Below, one piece after another: positions 1 through 9,861 of a stretch of 64,000 nucleotides of DNA (position 1 is the stretch's first letter; every line of letters begins with the position of its first letter). The DNA comes from Salinarimonas ramus. Its GTDB lineage: Bacteria > Pseudomonadota > Alphaproteobacteria > Rhizobiales > Beijerinckiaceae. The DNA lies in the NCBI RefSeq assembly GCF_014645695.1, contig NZ_BMMF01000003.1:124001-188000 (forward strand), in the 5' to 3' direction. The position numbers and the translations under genes are program-made. Under the pieces are notes generated by a model. That model was not told the origin of the DNA, did no database searches, and saw nothing but the letters and a program-made list of their open reading frames with translations.

Positions 1-10
1 CACGCCCCGC

Positions 11-265
11 TCACGCCATGCCGAGCGCCTGCATGTAGAGCTCGAGGATCGCCTCCTCCTCCTGGCGCTCGGAGGCGTCCTTCTTGCGGATCTTGAGGAT
101 CTGGCGCACGGCCTTGGCGTCGAAGCCGCGGCCTTTCAGCTCGGCGAAGACGTCCTTGATGTCGGACTGGATGCCGGCCTTCTCCTCCTCGAGCCGCTCG
201 ATGCGCTCGATGAACTGGCGCAGCTCGTCGGCGGCTACCCCGGAATCGGCGACGTCGGCGACCAT
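11..265 (-). CDS. DUF2312 family protein
   Basis: Small conserved alphaproteobacterial protein of 84 residues, mostly charged helix. The run [14 protein letters not shown] followed by an acidic stretch ending in ELYMQALG is the hallmark of the DUF2312 (GapR-like) family. GapR is known as an AT-rich-DNA-binding, coiled-coil nucleoid protein in Caulobacter; that this copy does the same is inference. The reading frame is open for 71 more residues upstream, but that part is low-complexity Arg/Pro-rich, so I start at the ATG (263-265), which has GAGGAC about 10 bases before it and begins MVADVADSG. It lies in the same direction as the DUF1244 gene, 137 bp apart. Confidence 0.85.
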   Translation of the reverse strand: MVADVADSGVAADELRQFIERIERLEEEKAGIQSDIKDVFAELKGRGFDAKAVRQILKIRKKDASERQEEEAILELYMQALGMA

Positions 266-402
266 GGCGATGTCCTCTCGTGATGACGGCAAGCGAGGCG
301 GCCGGCGACGCCGGCACGCGAGACGAGGCGGTTGCGATAGAGAAGCGCGCGGGCGCTGGCAAGAGCGGGATGGCCACACCGCGCGCGTCGGCGCGGGCGC
401 GC

Positions 403-714
403 TCAGTGCCCGCTCTGGCTCTTCTCGAAAGCGGCCTTCTGCTCGGGCGTGGCCTCGGCCTGGTGCTTCGCCTTCCACTCGGAATAGGGCATGCCGTAGA
501 CGGCCTCGCGGCTCTCCTCCTTGTCGAGGGGCACGCCGCGCTCGCCGGCGGCGTCGACGAGCCAGTTGGAGAGGCAGTTCCGGCAGAAGCCCGCGAGGTT
601 CATCATGTCGATGTTCTGCGCGTCGGGGCGCGAGGCGAGGTGCGCGAGGAGACGCCGGAAGGCGGCGGCCTCAAGGTCGGTGCGGGTCTTGTCGTCGAGG
701 TCGGAGAAGCGCAT
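403..714 (-). CDS. DUF1244 family protein
   Basis: A 103-residue cytosolic protein of the DUF1244 family, recognised by the N-terminal [20 protein letters not shown] and the central FCRNCLSNW segment, whose two cysteines are conserved in the family. The family has solved structures but no established function to my knowledge. The frame continues upstream as a long antisense-like open frame over the glycerate kinase gene; the true start is the ATG at 712-714, preceded by GGAG at a normal distance. Its neighbours DUF2312, glycerate kinase, DUF1036 and pyk form a set often found together in Hyphomicrobiales. Confidence 0.85.
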   Translation of the reverse strand: MRFSDLDDKTRTDLEAAAFRRLLAHLASRPDAQNIDMMNLAGFCRNCLSNWLVDAAGERGVPLDKEESREAVYGMPYSEWKAKHQAEATPEQKAAFEKSQSGH

Positions 715-858
715 CGGGAAGGCTCCATGTCGTCGCGGCATTGGCCGGCGGGTTCGCTTTCCTTCGATATGGCGGATGACCGCGCGCGTGAAAAGGCATA
801 GACAGGGCGCGAACCGTCGAGATGCGCGCGAAGCGCACGAGAGGGAGGGAGACAGCCC

Positions 859-2181
859 GTGACCGCGTCCAGAGACGCCGCCACCGCGACGCCGCGCGCC
901 GTCGCCGAGCGCCGCGCCGCCGCCGAGCGGATCCTCGCCGCTGCGATCGCCCGCGCCCATCCCGCGATCTGCCTGCCGCCCCGGCTGCCCGCGCCGCCGG
1001 CCGACGGGCGCATCGTCGTCCTCGCCACCGGCAAGGCCGGCGCGAGCATGGCCGCGGCCGCCGCCGCGCATTACGCGCAGGCCGGCGTGTCGCCCGAGCG
1101 GATCGTCGGCCTCGCCGTCTGCCGCCACGGTTACGGCGCAGAGGCGGGGCCGATCCGCGTCGTCGAGGCCGGCCATCCGGTGCCCGACGAAGCGGGCGTC
1201 GCCGCCACACGCGAGACGCTGCGGCTGGCCGAGAGCGCGGGCGCGGACGATCTCGTCCTCGCGCTGATCTCGGGGGGCGGCTCGGCCAACTGGATCGCGC
1301 CGGCGGGCGACCTCACGCTCGCCGAGAAGCAGGCGATCACGAAGGCGCTCCTGCGCTCGGGCGCGACCATCGGCGAGATCAATTGCGTGCGAAAGCGGCT
1401 GTCGCGAATCAAGGGCGGGCGGCTCGCGGCGCTCGCCGCGCCGGCGCGGCTCGAAGCCTTCGCCATCTCGGACGTGCCGGGCGACGATCCCGCGACCATC
1501 GCGTCCGGCCCCACCGTGCCCGATCCGACGACGAGCGCGGACGCCCGCGCCGTTATCGCCAAGTACGCCCTCACGCTGCCCGACGCGGCGCGCCGCCTCC
1601 TCGACGATCCCGCGAACGAGACGCCGAAGCCCGGCGATCCGTGCTTCGCGCGCACGCGGTTCACCGTGATCGCCCGTCCGGCGGAGGCCATCGCGGCCGC
1701 GGCCGAGGCGGCCCGCGCCGAGGGCTACGAGCCCATGGTGCTCGGCGCCGACGTCGAGGGCGAGGCCCGCGACGTCGCGCGTGCGCACGCCCGCCTCGCG
1801 CTCGAGGCGAAGCGCGCCGGCCGGCGGGTCGCCATCCTCTCGGGCGGCGAGCTCACGGTGACGATCCGCGGCCAGGGCCGCGGCGGGCCGAACCAGGAAT
1901 ACGCGCTCGCCCTCGCGCTGGCGCTCGAGGGCACGCCCGGCATCGCCGCGCTCTCCGCCGACACCGACGGCACCGACGGCGGTCGTGGCGCGGCTACCGA
2001 TCCGGCGGGCGCGTTCGTGGACGAAACGACACCGGCGCGTGCGGCCACGATAGGACTCGACGCCGCGCTCTATTTGGAGCAAAACGATTCAACGGGCTTC
2101 TTCGAGGCCCTCTCCGATCTGCACTCCCCCGGTCCCACCCGCACGAACGTCAATGATTGCCGCATCATCCTGGTCGACTGA
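859..2181 (+). CDS. gckA: Glycerate kinase, GckA/TtuD (MOFRL) type
   Basis: ATP-dependent phosphorylation of D-glycerate, feeding glycerate from glyoxylate, tartrate or serine-cycle metabolism into lower glycolysis. The 440-residue length fits the class II (DUF4147 + MOFRL) family. Visible motifs are the N-terminal VLATGKAGASM, the glycine-rich LISGGGSANW near residue 135, and the C-terminal MOFRL part with ILSGGELTVTIRGQGRGGPN, a TDGTDG acidic loop and a GPTRTNVND tail. It starts at GTG 859 behind a strong GAGGGAGGGAG ribosome site. It overlaps the DUF1036 gene by 29 bp and is followed by pyk, so the three are probably one transcript linking glycerate to pyruvate. Confidence 0.9.
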   Translation: MTASRDAATATPRAVAERRAAAERILAAAIARAHPAICLPPRLPAPPADGRIVVLATGKAGASMAAAAAAHYAQAGVSPERIVGLAVCRHGYGAEAGPIRVVEAGHPVPDEAGVAATRETLRLAESAGADDLVLALISGGGSANWIAPAGDLTLAEKQAITKALLRSGATIGEINCVRKRLSRIKGGRLAALAAPARLEAFAISDVPGDDPATIASGPTVPDPTTSADARAVIAKYALTLPDAARRLLDDPANETPKPGDPCFARTRFTVIARPAEAIAAAAEAARAEGYEPMVLGADVEGEARDVARAHARLALEAKRAGRRVAILSGGELTVTIRGQGRGGPNQEYALALALALEGTPGIAALSADTDGTDGGRGAATDPAGAFVDETTPARAATIGLDAALYLEQNDSTGFFEALSDLHSPGPTRTNVNDCRIILVD

Positions 2182-2634
2182 GCGGCGCGGCTCGGCTCGC
2201 GCGCGACGCCGCGGGCTCGCCGCGGCCGCGCTCGCCTGCCTCGGCCTCGCCGCGGCGGCGAGCCCGGCGGCGGCGGACCTGCGCCTGTGCAACATGACGG
2301 ACAGCCGCGTCGGCGTCGCCATCGGCCATCGCGACGCGGAGGGCTGGCTCACCGAGGGCTGGTGGAACCTCGATCCCCGCGCGTGCGAGACGCTGCTGGA
2401 AGGCGCGCTCGGCTCGCGCTTCTACTACGTCCACGCCATCGACTACGATCGCGGCGGGGAATGGGGCGGGCGCACCGAGATGTGCACCCGCGAACGCGAG
2501 TTCACGATCCGCGGCGTCGAGGATTGCCTCGCCCGCGGCTTCGACCGAAACGGCTTCTTCGAAGTCGACACGGGCCAGCAGCGCAGCTGGACCATCCAGC
2601 TCACAGATCCAGACAGACCCGGAGCCGCTCTGAG

Positions 2635-2638
<4 letters not shown>
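2153..2638 (+). CDS. DUF1036 secreted protein
   Basis: A 161-residue exported protein. After a basic N-terminus and a hydrophobic segment (about residues 20-42, ending ASPAAA) comes a cysteine-containing domain (DLRLCNMT, RACETLL, TEMCTRERE, EDCLARG) with the Trp/Gly-rich look of the DUF1036 family. Its biochemical role is unknown. Four cysteines in the mature part suggest periplasmic disulfides. The gene begins inside the end of the glycerate kinase gene and its stop overlaps the pyk start as ATGA, showing tight translational coupling. A shorter start inside the signal region cannot be ruled out. Confidence 0.8.
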
Positions 2639-4074
<1,436 letters not shown>

Positions 4075-4126
4075 GCGCGCACGCTCGCGTCGAGCCCACG
4101 ACGATCGGGCGAGACGCCGATACGAG

Positions 4127-4158
4127 AAACCCGCACCGGCCGCCGGTGCGGGTTTTTT
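4127..4158 (+). terminator. Intrinsic terminator after pyk
   Basis: A near-perfect 13-bp inverted repeat (4127-4139 with 4143-4155, 3-base loop), GC-rich in the middle, followed by a run of six T (4153-4158). It sits 52 bp after the pyk stop and should end the glycerate kinase-DUF1036-pyk transcript. Confidence 0.92.
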
Positions 4159-4426
4159 CGTGCTCGTTTCGTCGACGTATGGAAGAACACCACTCCGAAA
4201 CGGTAAGAACCTCCGCTCGGTCGTGCCGGATCGGGACCATCCGAGACGTGGGATCGATCATCCCACGACAATCACCAGCAAAATAAAACTTAATGGCTCG
4301 ACAACCCATCGGAAGCATCCAAAGTAGCACAGTCTCCGAAGATACGCATTCCAAAATACATTCGCATTAAATCCCTATTCAGAAGATCTCCGTAGGATTT
4401 CTACAAACGCCAGCGGAGATCTACCC
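4159..4426. other. Non-coding stretch with markedly lower G+C
   Basis: Between the pyk terminator and the Cache-like gene there are about 270 bases without a credible gene. The second half (about 4260-4400) is far richer in A and T than anything else nearby, which would suit a promoter and regulatory region for the chemoreceptor pair downstream. I see no RNA gene, no clear inverted repeat and no well-matched -35/-10 pair. Confidence 0.5.
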
Positions 4427-5041
4427 ATGCGAGCCACCGGTTTCGGCCTACTCTTCCTCGCCGCGACGGCGGCGATCGCTCCCGCGTCCGCGCAGGGCGT
4501 CCCGCCGCGCGCGGAGGCGCTCATCGACGATGCCGTCGTCGCGGAGGTGCGGTCCTGGCTCTCGACCGAGATCGTGCGCCTCTCCGTCACGAACCAGAAC
4601 GAGCGCTACGCGGACCTCGACGCCAACGGCATCTCCGCGCTCGACGCGCAATGGGTCGCCGAGCGCGAGGCGGCGGACAAGCCGCTCATCGCCGCGACCC
4701 TCTCCTCGCCGCTCTCCGTCTATCTCACGCGCATCCAGGCGCGCTCGCTCGGGCTCTACGCCGAGCTGTTCGTGACGGACGCGCACGGCCTCAACGTCGG
4801 CCAGAGCTCCATCACCTCCGACTTCTGGCAGGGCGACGAAGCCAAGTTCCAGGAGACCTTCCCCAAGGGCCCGGACGCCGTCTTCATCGACGAGCCCGAA
4901 TGGGACGACGAGATGCGCGTCTGGCGCGCCCAGCTCAACCTCACCATCGCCGACGAGAGCGGTCGCACGCCCATCGGTGCCGCCACCGTCGAGATCAACC
5001 TCACCGAGCTGATGCGCCGCGACGGCTTCGTCGGCGGCTGA
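4427..5041 (+). CDS. Secreted Cache/PDC-like sensor domain protein
   Basis: A 204-residue protein with a clean signal peptide (residues 1-22, ending ASA-QG) and no further membrane segment, so probably periplasmic. The central part, [17 protein letters not shown] then [12 protein letters not shown], matches the core of extracellular Cache (PDC) domains of chemoreceptors and histidine kinases, where these strands line a small-ligand pocket. Here the domain stands alone. It starts at ATG 4427 with CGGAG upstream and lies 37 bp before a chemoreceptor gene in the same direction. I infer that it is a soluble co-sensor for that receptor. The ligand is unknown. Confidence 0.65.
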   Translation: MRATGFGLLFLAATAAIAPASAQGVPPRAEALIDDAVVAEVRSWLSTEIVRLSVTNQNERYADLDANGISALDAQWVAEREAADKPLIAATLSSPLSVYLTRIQARSLGLYAELFVTDAHGLNVGQSSITSDFWQGDEAKFQETFPKGPDAVFIDEPEWDDEMRVWRAQLNLTIADESGRTPIGAATVEINLTELMRRDGFVGG

Positions 5042-5078
5042 ACCCGCGCAGGCCCACGCCCAGGATCCGGACAGACCC

Positions 5079-6764
5079 ATGCTGAACAATCTCTCCGTCA
5101 CCAAGAAGGGCCTCGCCGCCTTCGTCGGGCTCGCGCTCGTCGGCGTCGCGGCCGGGCTCGTCTCCTTCGATCGCGCCACGGCGACCGACACCGCGATCGA
5201 CAGCGCGAACCAGGCGCAGGAGCTCATCGGCGACGCCCGCGAGCTCGACGCGAAGATCTTCGCCCAGGCGTTCGCGATCCAGAGCTTCATCCTGTCGGGC
5301 GAGCGCGGGCACCTCGCCGAGTACGAAGCCACGATCGAATCCACCCAGGCGCTGTTCGACGAGGTGACCCGCGAGGCGCGCGGCTTCGATCCCGTCGTCG
5401 CCGACAACCTCACCGCGGCCCAGACGAGCTGGAGCACGTGGCGCTCCTCCTACGTCGATCCGCAGATCGAGCGCATGCGTGACCCGATGTCGATCGATCT
5501 CGCCCGCGCCGTCGCCAGCACCGAGGAGGCCGACCGTACCTTCGAGGCGGTCATCGGCGCCATGAACCAGGTCGAGCAGGGGCTCGGCGGTCTCCAGGAG
5601 ACGCTCGTCGCCGGCCAGCAGGCCGCCCTCGCGACGGTGAAGGCCGTGGGTCTCGGCGCGTCCTTCGTCATCGCCGCGGTGGCGCTCGCTTTCGCCTATC
5701 TCAACTTCGCCACCATCTCGGGCCCGCTCTCGCGGCTCGCCGACGCGACCCAGCGCCTCGCCGAGGGCGATATCGACGCCGAGGTCGGGACCTCCGCCCG
5801 CGGCGACGAGATCGGTCGGATGGGTGCCGCGCTCGGCGTCTTCCGCGAGAACCTGATCCGCACCCGCGCCCTCGAGGCGGAGACCGCCGAGGCCCGCGAG
5901 AGCGGCGAGCGGCGCCGCCGCGAGGAGATGGCGCGCCTCGCCCGCGAGTTCGAGGCCTCCGTGCTCCAGCTCTCCGACGAGATGCAGGCGGAGACCGCGC
6001 GCCTCTCGGAGGCAGCGGGCACGCTCACGGGTATCGCGTCGGTCACCACGGAGCAGGCGGTCGGCGCGTCGAGCGCGTCCGAGGAGACCGCGGCCAACGT
6101 CCGCGGCGTCGCGTCGGCGGCCGAGGAGATGTCCGCCTCCATCAACGAGATCACGAGCCAGGTGCACGCCTCCTCGCAGATGGCAGTGGAAGCCGCCGGC
6201 GACGTCGAGCGCTCGAACAAGGCGGTGGCGAACCTCAACGGCGTCGTCGAGCGCATCGGCGACGTGACGAAGCTGATCTCGGAGATCGCCGCGCAGACGA
6301 ACCTGCTCGCGCTCAACGCCACCATCGAGGCGGCCCGCGCGGGCGAGGCGGGCAAGGGCTTCGCGGTCGTCGCGGCCGAGGTGAAGTCCCTCGCCGACCA
6401 GACCGGCAAGGCCACCGAGGAGATCGCGAGCCAGATCGCGGAGATGCGCGGCGCCGCCCACGCCTCCATGCAGGCCGCAGCCGCCGTGGCCGAGAAGGTC
6501 CGCGCCATCACCGAGCGGATGAACACCGTCGCCGCCGCCGCCGAGCAGCAGAACGCGACGACGGGCGAGATCGCCCGCAACGTCGCCGAGGCCGCCTCGG
6601 GTACGCAGGACGTCAGCCGCACCATCGGCGAGGTCTCGGGCCAGGCGACCCGCACCGGCGAGCTCTCCGACCTCGTCAAGAGCGCCTCGGGCACGCTGCA
6701 GGAGCGCTCCTCCGCCCTGCGCGCCGCCATGGACGCCTTCGTGAACAAGGTGCGCGCCGCCTGA
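5079..6764 (+). CDS. Methyl-accepting chemotaxis protein (HAMP, MCP signal)
   Basis: Inner-membrane chemoreceptor of 561 residues that controls CheA through CheW. Order: TM1 (about 11-30), a helical periplasmic domain of about 150 residues (four-helix-bundle type, no Cache fold visible), TM2 (about 188-210), HAMP (about 212-263), and a cytoplasmic coiled coil with the highly conserved hairpin tip [20 protein letters not shown] followed by [18 protein letters not shown]. No C-terminal CheR-docking pentapeptide is seen. It is preceded by the secreted Cache-like gene and followed by a GC-rich hairpin at 6799-6831, so the two genes look like one operon. Confidence 0.93.
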   Translation: MLNNLSVTKKGLAAFVGLALVGVAAGLVSFDRATATDTAIDSANQAQELIGDARELDAKIFAQAFAIQSFILSGERGHLAEYEATIESTQALFDEVTREARGFDPVVADNLTAAQTSWSTWRSSYVDPQIERMRDPMSIDLARAVASTEEADRTFEAVIGAMNQVEQGLGGLQETLVAGQQAALATVKAVGLGASFVIAAVALAFAYLNFATISGPLSRLADATQRLAEGDIDAEVGTSARGDEIGRMGAALGVFRENLIRTRALEAETAEARESGERRRREEMARLAREFEASVLQLSDEMQAETARLSEAAGTLTGIASVTTEQAVGASSASEETAANVRGVASAAEEMSASINEITSQVHASSQMAVEAAGDVERSNKAVANLNGVVERIGDVTKLISEIAAQTNLLALNATIEAARAGEAGKGFAVVAAEVKSLADQTGKATEEIASQIAEMRGAAHASMQAAAAVAEKVRAITERMNTVAAAAEQQNATTGEIARNVAEAASGTQDVSRTIGEVSGQATRTGELSDLVKSASGTLQERSSALRAAMDAFVNKVRAA

Positions 6765-6798
6765 GGCACGCGCCGCCACGCATCACCGACATCGTGCC

Positions 6799-6831
6799 GA
6801 GGGGCGCGCGGGAGATCCCCGCGCGCCCCTC
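6799..6831 (+). terminator. Hairpin after chemoreceptor gene
   Basis: A 14-bp GC-rich inverted repeat (6799-6812 with 6818-6831, short AGAT-containing loop) 35 bp downstream of the chemoreceptor stop. No long T run follows (TCGCGTTTCG), so it may be a terminator of the weak-U type or an mRNA-protecting hairpin. Confidence 0.6.
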
Positions 6832-6858
6832 TCGCGTTTCGGGTCGGTGAATATTTTC

Positions 6859-6873
6859 TGAACGCGCGGTTCA
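6859..6873. promoter_or_regulatory. Inverted repeat TGAAC-N5-GTTCA upstream of curli genes
   Basis: TGAAC (6859-6863) and GTTCA (6869-6873) form a perfect dyad around GCGCG, about 80 bp before the first curlin gene and just after a short T-rich patch (ATATTTTCT). This is a plausible operator or promoter element for the curli genes. The binding protein is not identifiable here. Confidence 0.35.
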
Positions 6874-6951
6874 AGCTGGGTTCCGCCGGGCTCCCCTACA
6901 CCGGAGACACGCCGAACGGACGGCGTCGCCGAAACGGAGGAGACCGGACCC

Positions 6952-7401
6952 ATGCTCTCGATGCTCATCACCCCCCGCAGGACGCTCGCCACGGCCCTCG
7001 TGGCGCTCGCCACCGCCACCGCCCTCCCCGCCGCCGCCAACGAGATCTCGATCCGCCAGTACGGCACCGACCACACGGTCGGCGGCGAGCAGACCGGCTG
7101 GCGCAATCGCGTCGGCACCTTCCAGGAGGGCCGCGCCAACGACGCGATCGTGCGCCAGCACGGCCGGCGCAACATCGGCGCCATCGGCCAGAGCGGCTTT
7201 CGCAACCACGCCGACACGTGGCAGCGCGGGCGCGACAACGCGGTCGGCATCGGCCAGTTCGGCGACGACCATTCCGTGGTCGTGACCCAGGACGGCAACG
7301 GCAACATCGCCGCGGGCGTTCAGGTGGGACGCGGCTGCACGGGGGAGGTCGTCCAGAACGGCCGCGGCAACGTCTCCGCCTTCGTCCAGACCTGCAATTG
7401 A
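6952..7401 (+). CDS. csgA: Curlin repeat protein, CsgA-like major subunit
   Basis: Secreted amyloid subunit (149 residues) for curli-type surface fibres. A signal peptide (about residues 1-29, ending PAAA) is followed by a chain of about ten Q-x-G-x-x-N/H motifs spaced about 11 residues apart (for example RQYGTDH, RQHGRRN, GQSGFRN, TQDGNGN, VQNGRGN), which is the strand-loop-strand pattern of curlin repeats. Two cysteines near the C-terminus (GCTGE and QTCN) are unusual for an amyloid core. The ATG at 6952 follows GGAGGAG. The next two genes are a CsgH-like protein and a second curlin, so this is a curli locus. The symbol is by family resemblance. Confidence 0.85.
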   Translation: MLSMLITPRRTLATALVALATATALPAAANEISIRQYGTDHTVGGEQTGWRNRVGTFQEGRANDAIVRQHGRRNIGAIGQSGFRNHADTWQRGRDNAVGIGQFGDDHSVVVTQDGNGNIAAGVQVGRGCTGEVVQNGRGNVSAFVQTCN

Positions 7402-7427
7402 TCCGCGCGAGGGGAGGAGGAAGAGCC

Positions 7428-7826
7428 ATGACCGGATTGGGCAAGATCGCCGCCGCCGCCGCCGTCGCGATGAGCGCGCTCGGCCCCCTCGCCGCCTCGC
7501 TCGGCGCCTCCGCCGCAGGCGGCGGCGGAGCGACCGAGAGGCTCGCGTGCGAGATCCGCGCGATCGAGCGCGGCGGGCTCGTGATGCTGGAGCCGATCGT
7601 GCGCGCGAGCCGCGCCGCGTCGGGCAGCTACACGCTGAGCGTCGAGAGCCGCGGCAGCGGCGGCAGCAGGAGCGACGTGGAGCAGGGCGGCGGGTTCAGC
7701 CTCGCCGCCGGCGAGGAGACGCGGCTGGGCAGCGTCGGCCTCGCGGCCGGCACGCGCTACGACGCGGTTCTCGAGATCGAGGCGGGCGATCGCACCGCCA
7801 CCTGCCGCGCACCCGCGCGGCGCTGA
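7428..7826 (+). CDS. csgH: CsgH-like curli assembly inhibitor
   Basis: A 132-residue secreted protein with an N-terminal signal segment (to about residue 30) and a predicted all-beta domain: ACEIRAIERGGLVMLEP, GSYTLSVESRGSGG, GGGFSLAAGEETRLGSV and a closing TATCRAP. The two cysteines, near the start and end of the domain, and the beta-sandwich layout agree with the CsgC/CsgH family. CsgH proteins of alphaproteobacteria keep curlin soluble in the periplasm (known for the family). The gene lies between two curlin genes, which supports the call. Start ATG 7428 has a long GGGGAGGAGGAAGAG purine run upstream. Confidence 0.75.
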   Translation: MTGLGKIAAAAAVAMSALGPLAASLGASAAGGGGATERLACEIRAIERGGLVMLEPIVRASRAASGSYTLSVESRGSGGSRSDVEQGGGFSLAAGEETRLGSVGLAAGTRYDAVLEIEAGDRTATCRAPARR

Positions 7827-7852
7827 CGCCTTACGTTTCGGGAGAGACGACG

Positions 7853-8254
7853 ATGACCCGCAAAGCCATTCTTCTCGCCGCCGCCGGCCTCCTCGCCGGT
7901 GCTCTGGCCACAGCGCCGGCTCAGGCCGGCGGCACGGTCAGCGTCACCGCGAACCCGAGCGGCGACGCCGGACGGCTGCTCGCCGCCGGCCTCGCCATCT
8001 ACGGGATCGCCAAGGACATCGACGCCAACGGGCGTATCACGCAAAGGGGCCGCGACAACGCCGCCGGGCTCCTGCAGGACGGGCGCGGCCACCTCGGCAT
8101 CGTCCACCAGGACGGGAGCGGGCACGTGGGCACGCTCGAGCAGAGCGGGGCCGCCAACAGCTACGGCCTCTTCCAGTTCGGCCGCGGCGCCCGCGCCGCG
8201 GTGCGCCAGCACGGCGTGGGGCGCAGCGGGGTCACCGTGCAATACGGGTTCTGA
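7853..8254 (+). CDS. csgB: Curlin repeat protein, CsgB-like minor subunit
   Basis: Secreted 133-residue protein. The signal peptide ends near PAQA-GG (residue 25); after a non-repetitive linker, seven Q-x-G motifs follow (QRGRDN, QDGRGH, QDGSGH, QSGAAN, QFGRGA, QHGVGR and a final QYGF). The last repeat ends exactly at the C-terminus, as in nucleator-type curlins. I call it the minor or nucleating subunit because it is shorter, richer in Arg and less regular than the upstream curlin; this assignment is inference. ATG 7853 follows GGGAGAG. No csgG, csgE, csgF or csgD is near; the next gene is convergent and unrelated. Confidence 0.75.
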   Translation: MTRKAILLAAAGLLAGALATAPAQAGGTVSVTANPSGDAGRLLAAGLAIYGIAKDIDANGRITQRGRDNAAGLLQDGRGHLGIVHQDGSGHVGTLEQSGAANSYGLFQFGRGARAAVRQHGVGRSGVTVQYGF

Positions 8255-8276
8255 TGCGCCTCGGGTGAGCGGTGCC

Positions 8277-8996
8277 TCAGAACAGTCCAGAGAACAGGCC
8301 GCGGCGGGTCGGCTCGAGAGCCGCCGTCTCCGCCGGGGCCGCGGCGTAGAAGCCGCCGGCGTTCTGCTTCACCTTCACCGTGGCGCCGACCTCGGCGCGC
8401 TCGTAGAGGTGCAGCACGTCCTGGTTCAGCATGCGGATGCAGCCCGAGGACACCGCCTGGCCGATGGACCAGGGCTCGTTCGTGCCGTGGATGCGATAGA
8501 GCGTGTCGCGACCGCCTTCGTAGAGGTAGAGCGCGCGGGCGCCGAGCGGGTTGTCGAGGCCGCCCTCCATGTGGCGCGGAAGCTCGGGCTGGCGCCGGCG
8601 CATGGCGGCGGGCGGCGTCCAGCCCGGCCAGCGGGCCTTGCGGCCGATCCGCGCCGTTCCGGACCAGGAGAAGCCGTCGCGACCCACCCCGATCCCGTAG
8701 CGGTAGGCACGCCCGCCGGGCCGCACGAGATAGAGGTGCTTGTCGGCGGTGTCGACGATGATGGTGCCCGGGCGCTCGCCCCCCTCGTACACCACCTCGG
8801 TGAGGCGCAGATGCGCGGGCATGACCCGCGGGTCGACGAAGGGGATGTCGTAGGGCTCGTCCGGGATGAAGCCGGAATACCAGCCGGACGCTTGCGGATA
8901 GGCGCCTCCCCGGGCGCCTTGGGCGAGCGCGGGAGCGGACGATGCGACGGCGGCCGTGGCCGCGGCAGCGCTCAGGAACGAGCGGCGCGTGATCAT
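8277..8996 (-). CDS. L,D-transpeptidase (YkuD/ErfK family), exported
   Basis: Periplasmic peptidoglycan enzyme making 3-3 crosslinks or attaching proteins to the wall. The 239 residues begin with TRRSFLSAAAATAA, a twin-arginine type signal. The catalytic domain (about 78-205) holds H170 in YRIHGTNEPWSIG and the nucleophile C186 in SSGCIRM, the YkuD signature. A C-terminal tail of about 30 residues follows. The frame opens 12 codons earlier, but the ATG at 8994-8996 places the twin-arginine motif at the N-terminus and has a GAGG-type ribosome site. It converges on the curli genes with 22 bp between stops. Confidence 0.93.
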   Translation of the reverse strand: MITRRSFLSAAAATAAVASSAPALAQGARGGAYPQASGWYSGFIPDEPYDIPFVDPRVMPAHLRLTEVVYEGGERPGTIIVDTADKHLYLVRPGGRAYRYGIGVGRDGFSWSGTARIGRKARWPGWTPPAAMRRRQPELPRHMEGGLDNPLGARALYLYEGGRDTLYRIHGTNEPWSIGQAVSSGCIRMLNQDVLHLYERAEVGATVKVKQNAGGFYAAAPAETAALEPTRRGLFSGLF

Positions 8997-9088
8997 CGAG
9001 GGACCTCGCTTGACATGAACTTGGCATGACAAGCTTCGAGGCCGATCCGGGTTCCCGCGCCGCTGTTCGAGCGGCGCCCTCCCGCGCC

Positions 9089-9709
9089 TCAGGCGTTGCG
9101 CCAGGCCTTCGCGAGATCGATGAAGTTGCGCAGGATCGTCTCGCCGTGCTCGGAGAGGATGCTCTCCGGGTGGAACTGGACACCATGGACGGGCAGCGTC
9201 CTGTGCGAGGCGGCCATGATCTGGCCGTCCTGCGTGCGCGCCGTCACCGCGAGCACGTCCGGGCAGGTGGCGTCGTCGATCACGAGGGAGTGGTAGCGCG
9301 TCGCCGTGAAGTCCTGCGCGCAGCCGGCGAAGAGCCCCTCGCCCGTGTGGTGGACCCGGCTCGTCTTGCCGTGCATCGGCAAGGGCGCGCGCACGATGTC
9401 GCCGCCGAAGGCCTGCCCGATCGTCTGCAGGCCCAAGCAGACGCCGAAGATCGGTACGCGCCCCGCACCCTTCTCCACGGTCTCGAGGCAGATACCCGCT
9501 TCCGTCGGCGTGCAGGGCCCGGGCGAAAGCACGATCGCGTCGAAGCCGCCGTCGAGCGCCTCGTCCGCGCTCACGGAATCGTTGCGCACGACCTCGATCT
9601 CGCGGGTGAAGCGGCTCACGAGATGGACGAGGTTCCAGGTGAAGCTGTCGTAATTGTCGATCACGAGAAGCCGGGGCGTGTCGGATCGCGGGCTGGCGGA
9701 GCTCGTCAT
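9089..9709 (-). CDS. Glutamine amidotransferase of anthranilate/aminodeoxychorismate synthase (TrpG/PabA)
   Basis: Glutaminase subunit (206 residues) that supplies ammonia to a chorismate-using partner for tryptophan or p-aminobenzoate (folate) synthesis. The class I GATase features are all there: IDNYDSFTWNLVHL, the oxyanion region LSPGPCTP, nucleophile C91 in GVCLGLQ, and H180/E182 in VQFHPES. No trpE, trpD, trpC or pabB gene is nearby, so TrpG and PabA cannot be told apart from context; in many bacteria one protein serves both. Rhizobial species often carry a fused TrpEG, in which case a free subunit like this would be PabA. Confidence 0.88.
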   Translation of the reverse strand: MTSSASPRSDTPRLLVIDNYDSFTWNLVHLVSRFTREIEVVRNDSVSADEALDGGFDAIVLSPGPCTPTEAGICLETVEKGAGRVPIFGVCLGLQTIGQAFGGDIVRAPLPMHGKTSRVHHTGEGLFAGCAQDFTATRYHSLVIDDATCPDVLAVTARTQDGQIMAASHRTLPVHGVQFHPESILSEHGETILRNFIDLAKAWRNA

Positions 9710-9861
9710 GGCGGGCGGCCTTCGGTTGCGCGTCTCCCCTCTAGCAGCCCGGGCGCCCGGCGCAAAGCCGCGCAGGCCCGGAACCGCGATCGGCCGCGCG
9801 CCGTTCTCGCTCGTACGAAACGAGAACGAGCCCCGATATCGAGCCCAATGGAGGCCCCGAC

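Noticed and set aside
5001-6779. A 592-codon open frame opposite the chemoreceptor
   Set aside because: Translation is repetitive and Gly/Leu/Arg/Asp-rich, mirroring the codon bias of the real gene on the other strand; no motif and no ribosome site.
6952-8254. Regularly spaced repeats that might be a CRISPR or satellite array
   Set aside because: The periodicity is in the protein (Q-x-G-x-x-N units of curlin); the DNA units differ too much and there are no constant repeats with unique spacers.
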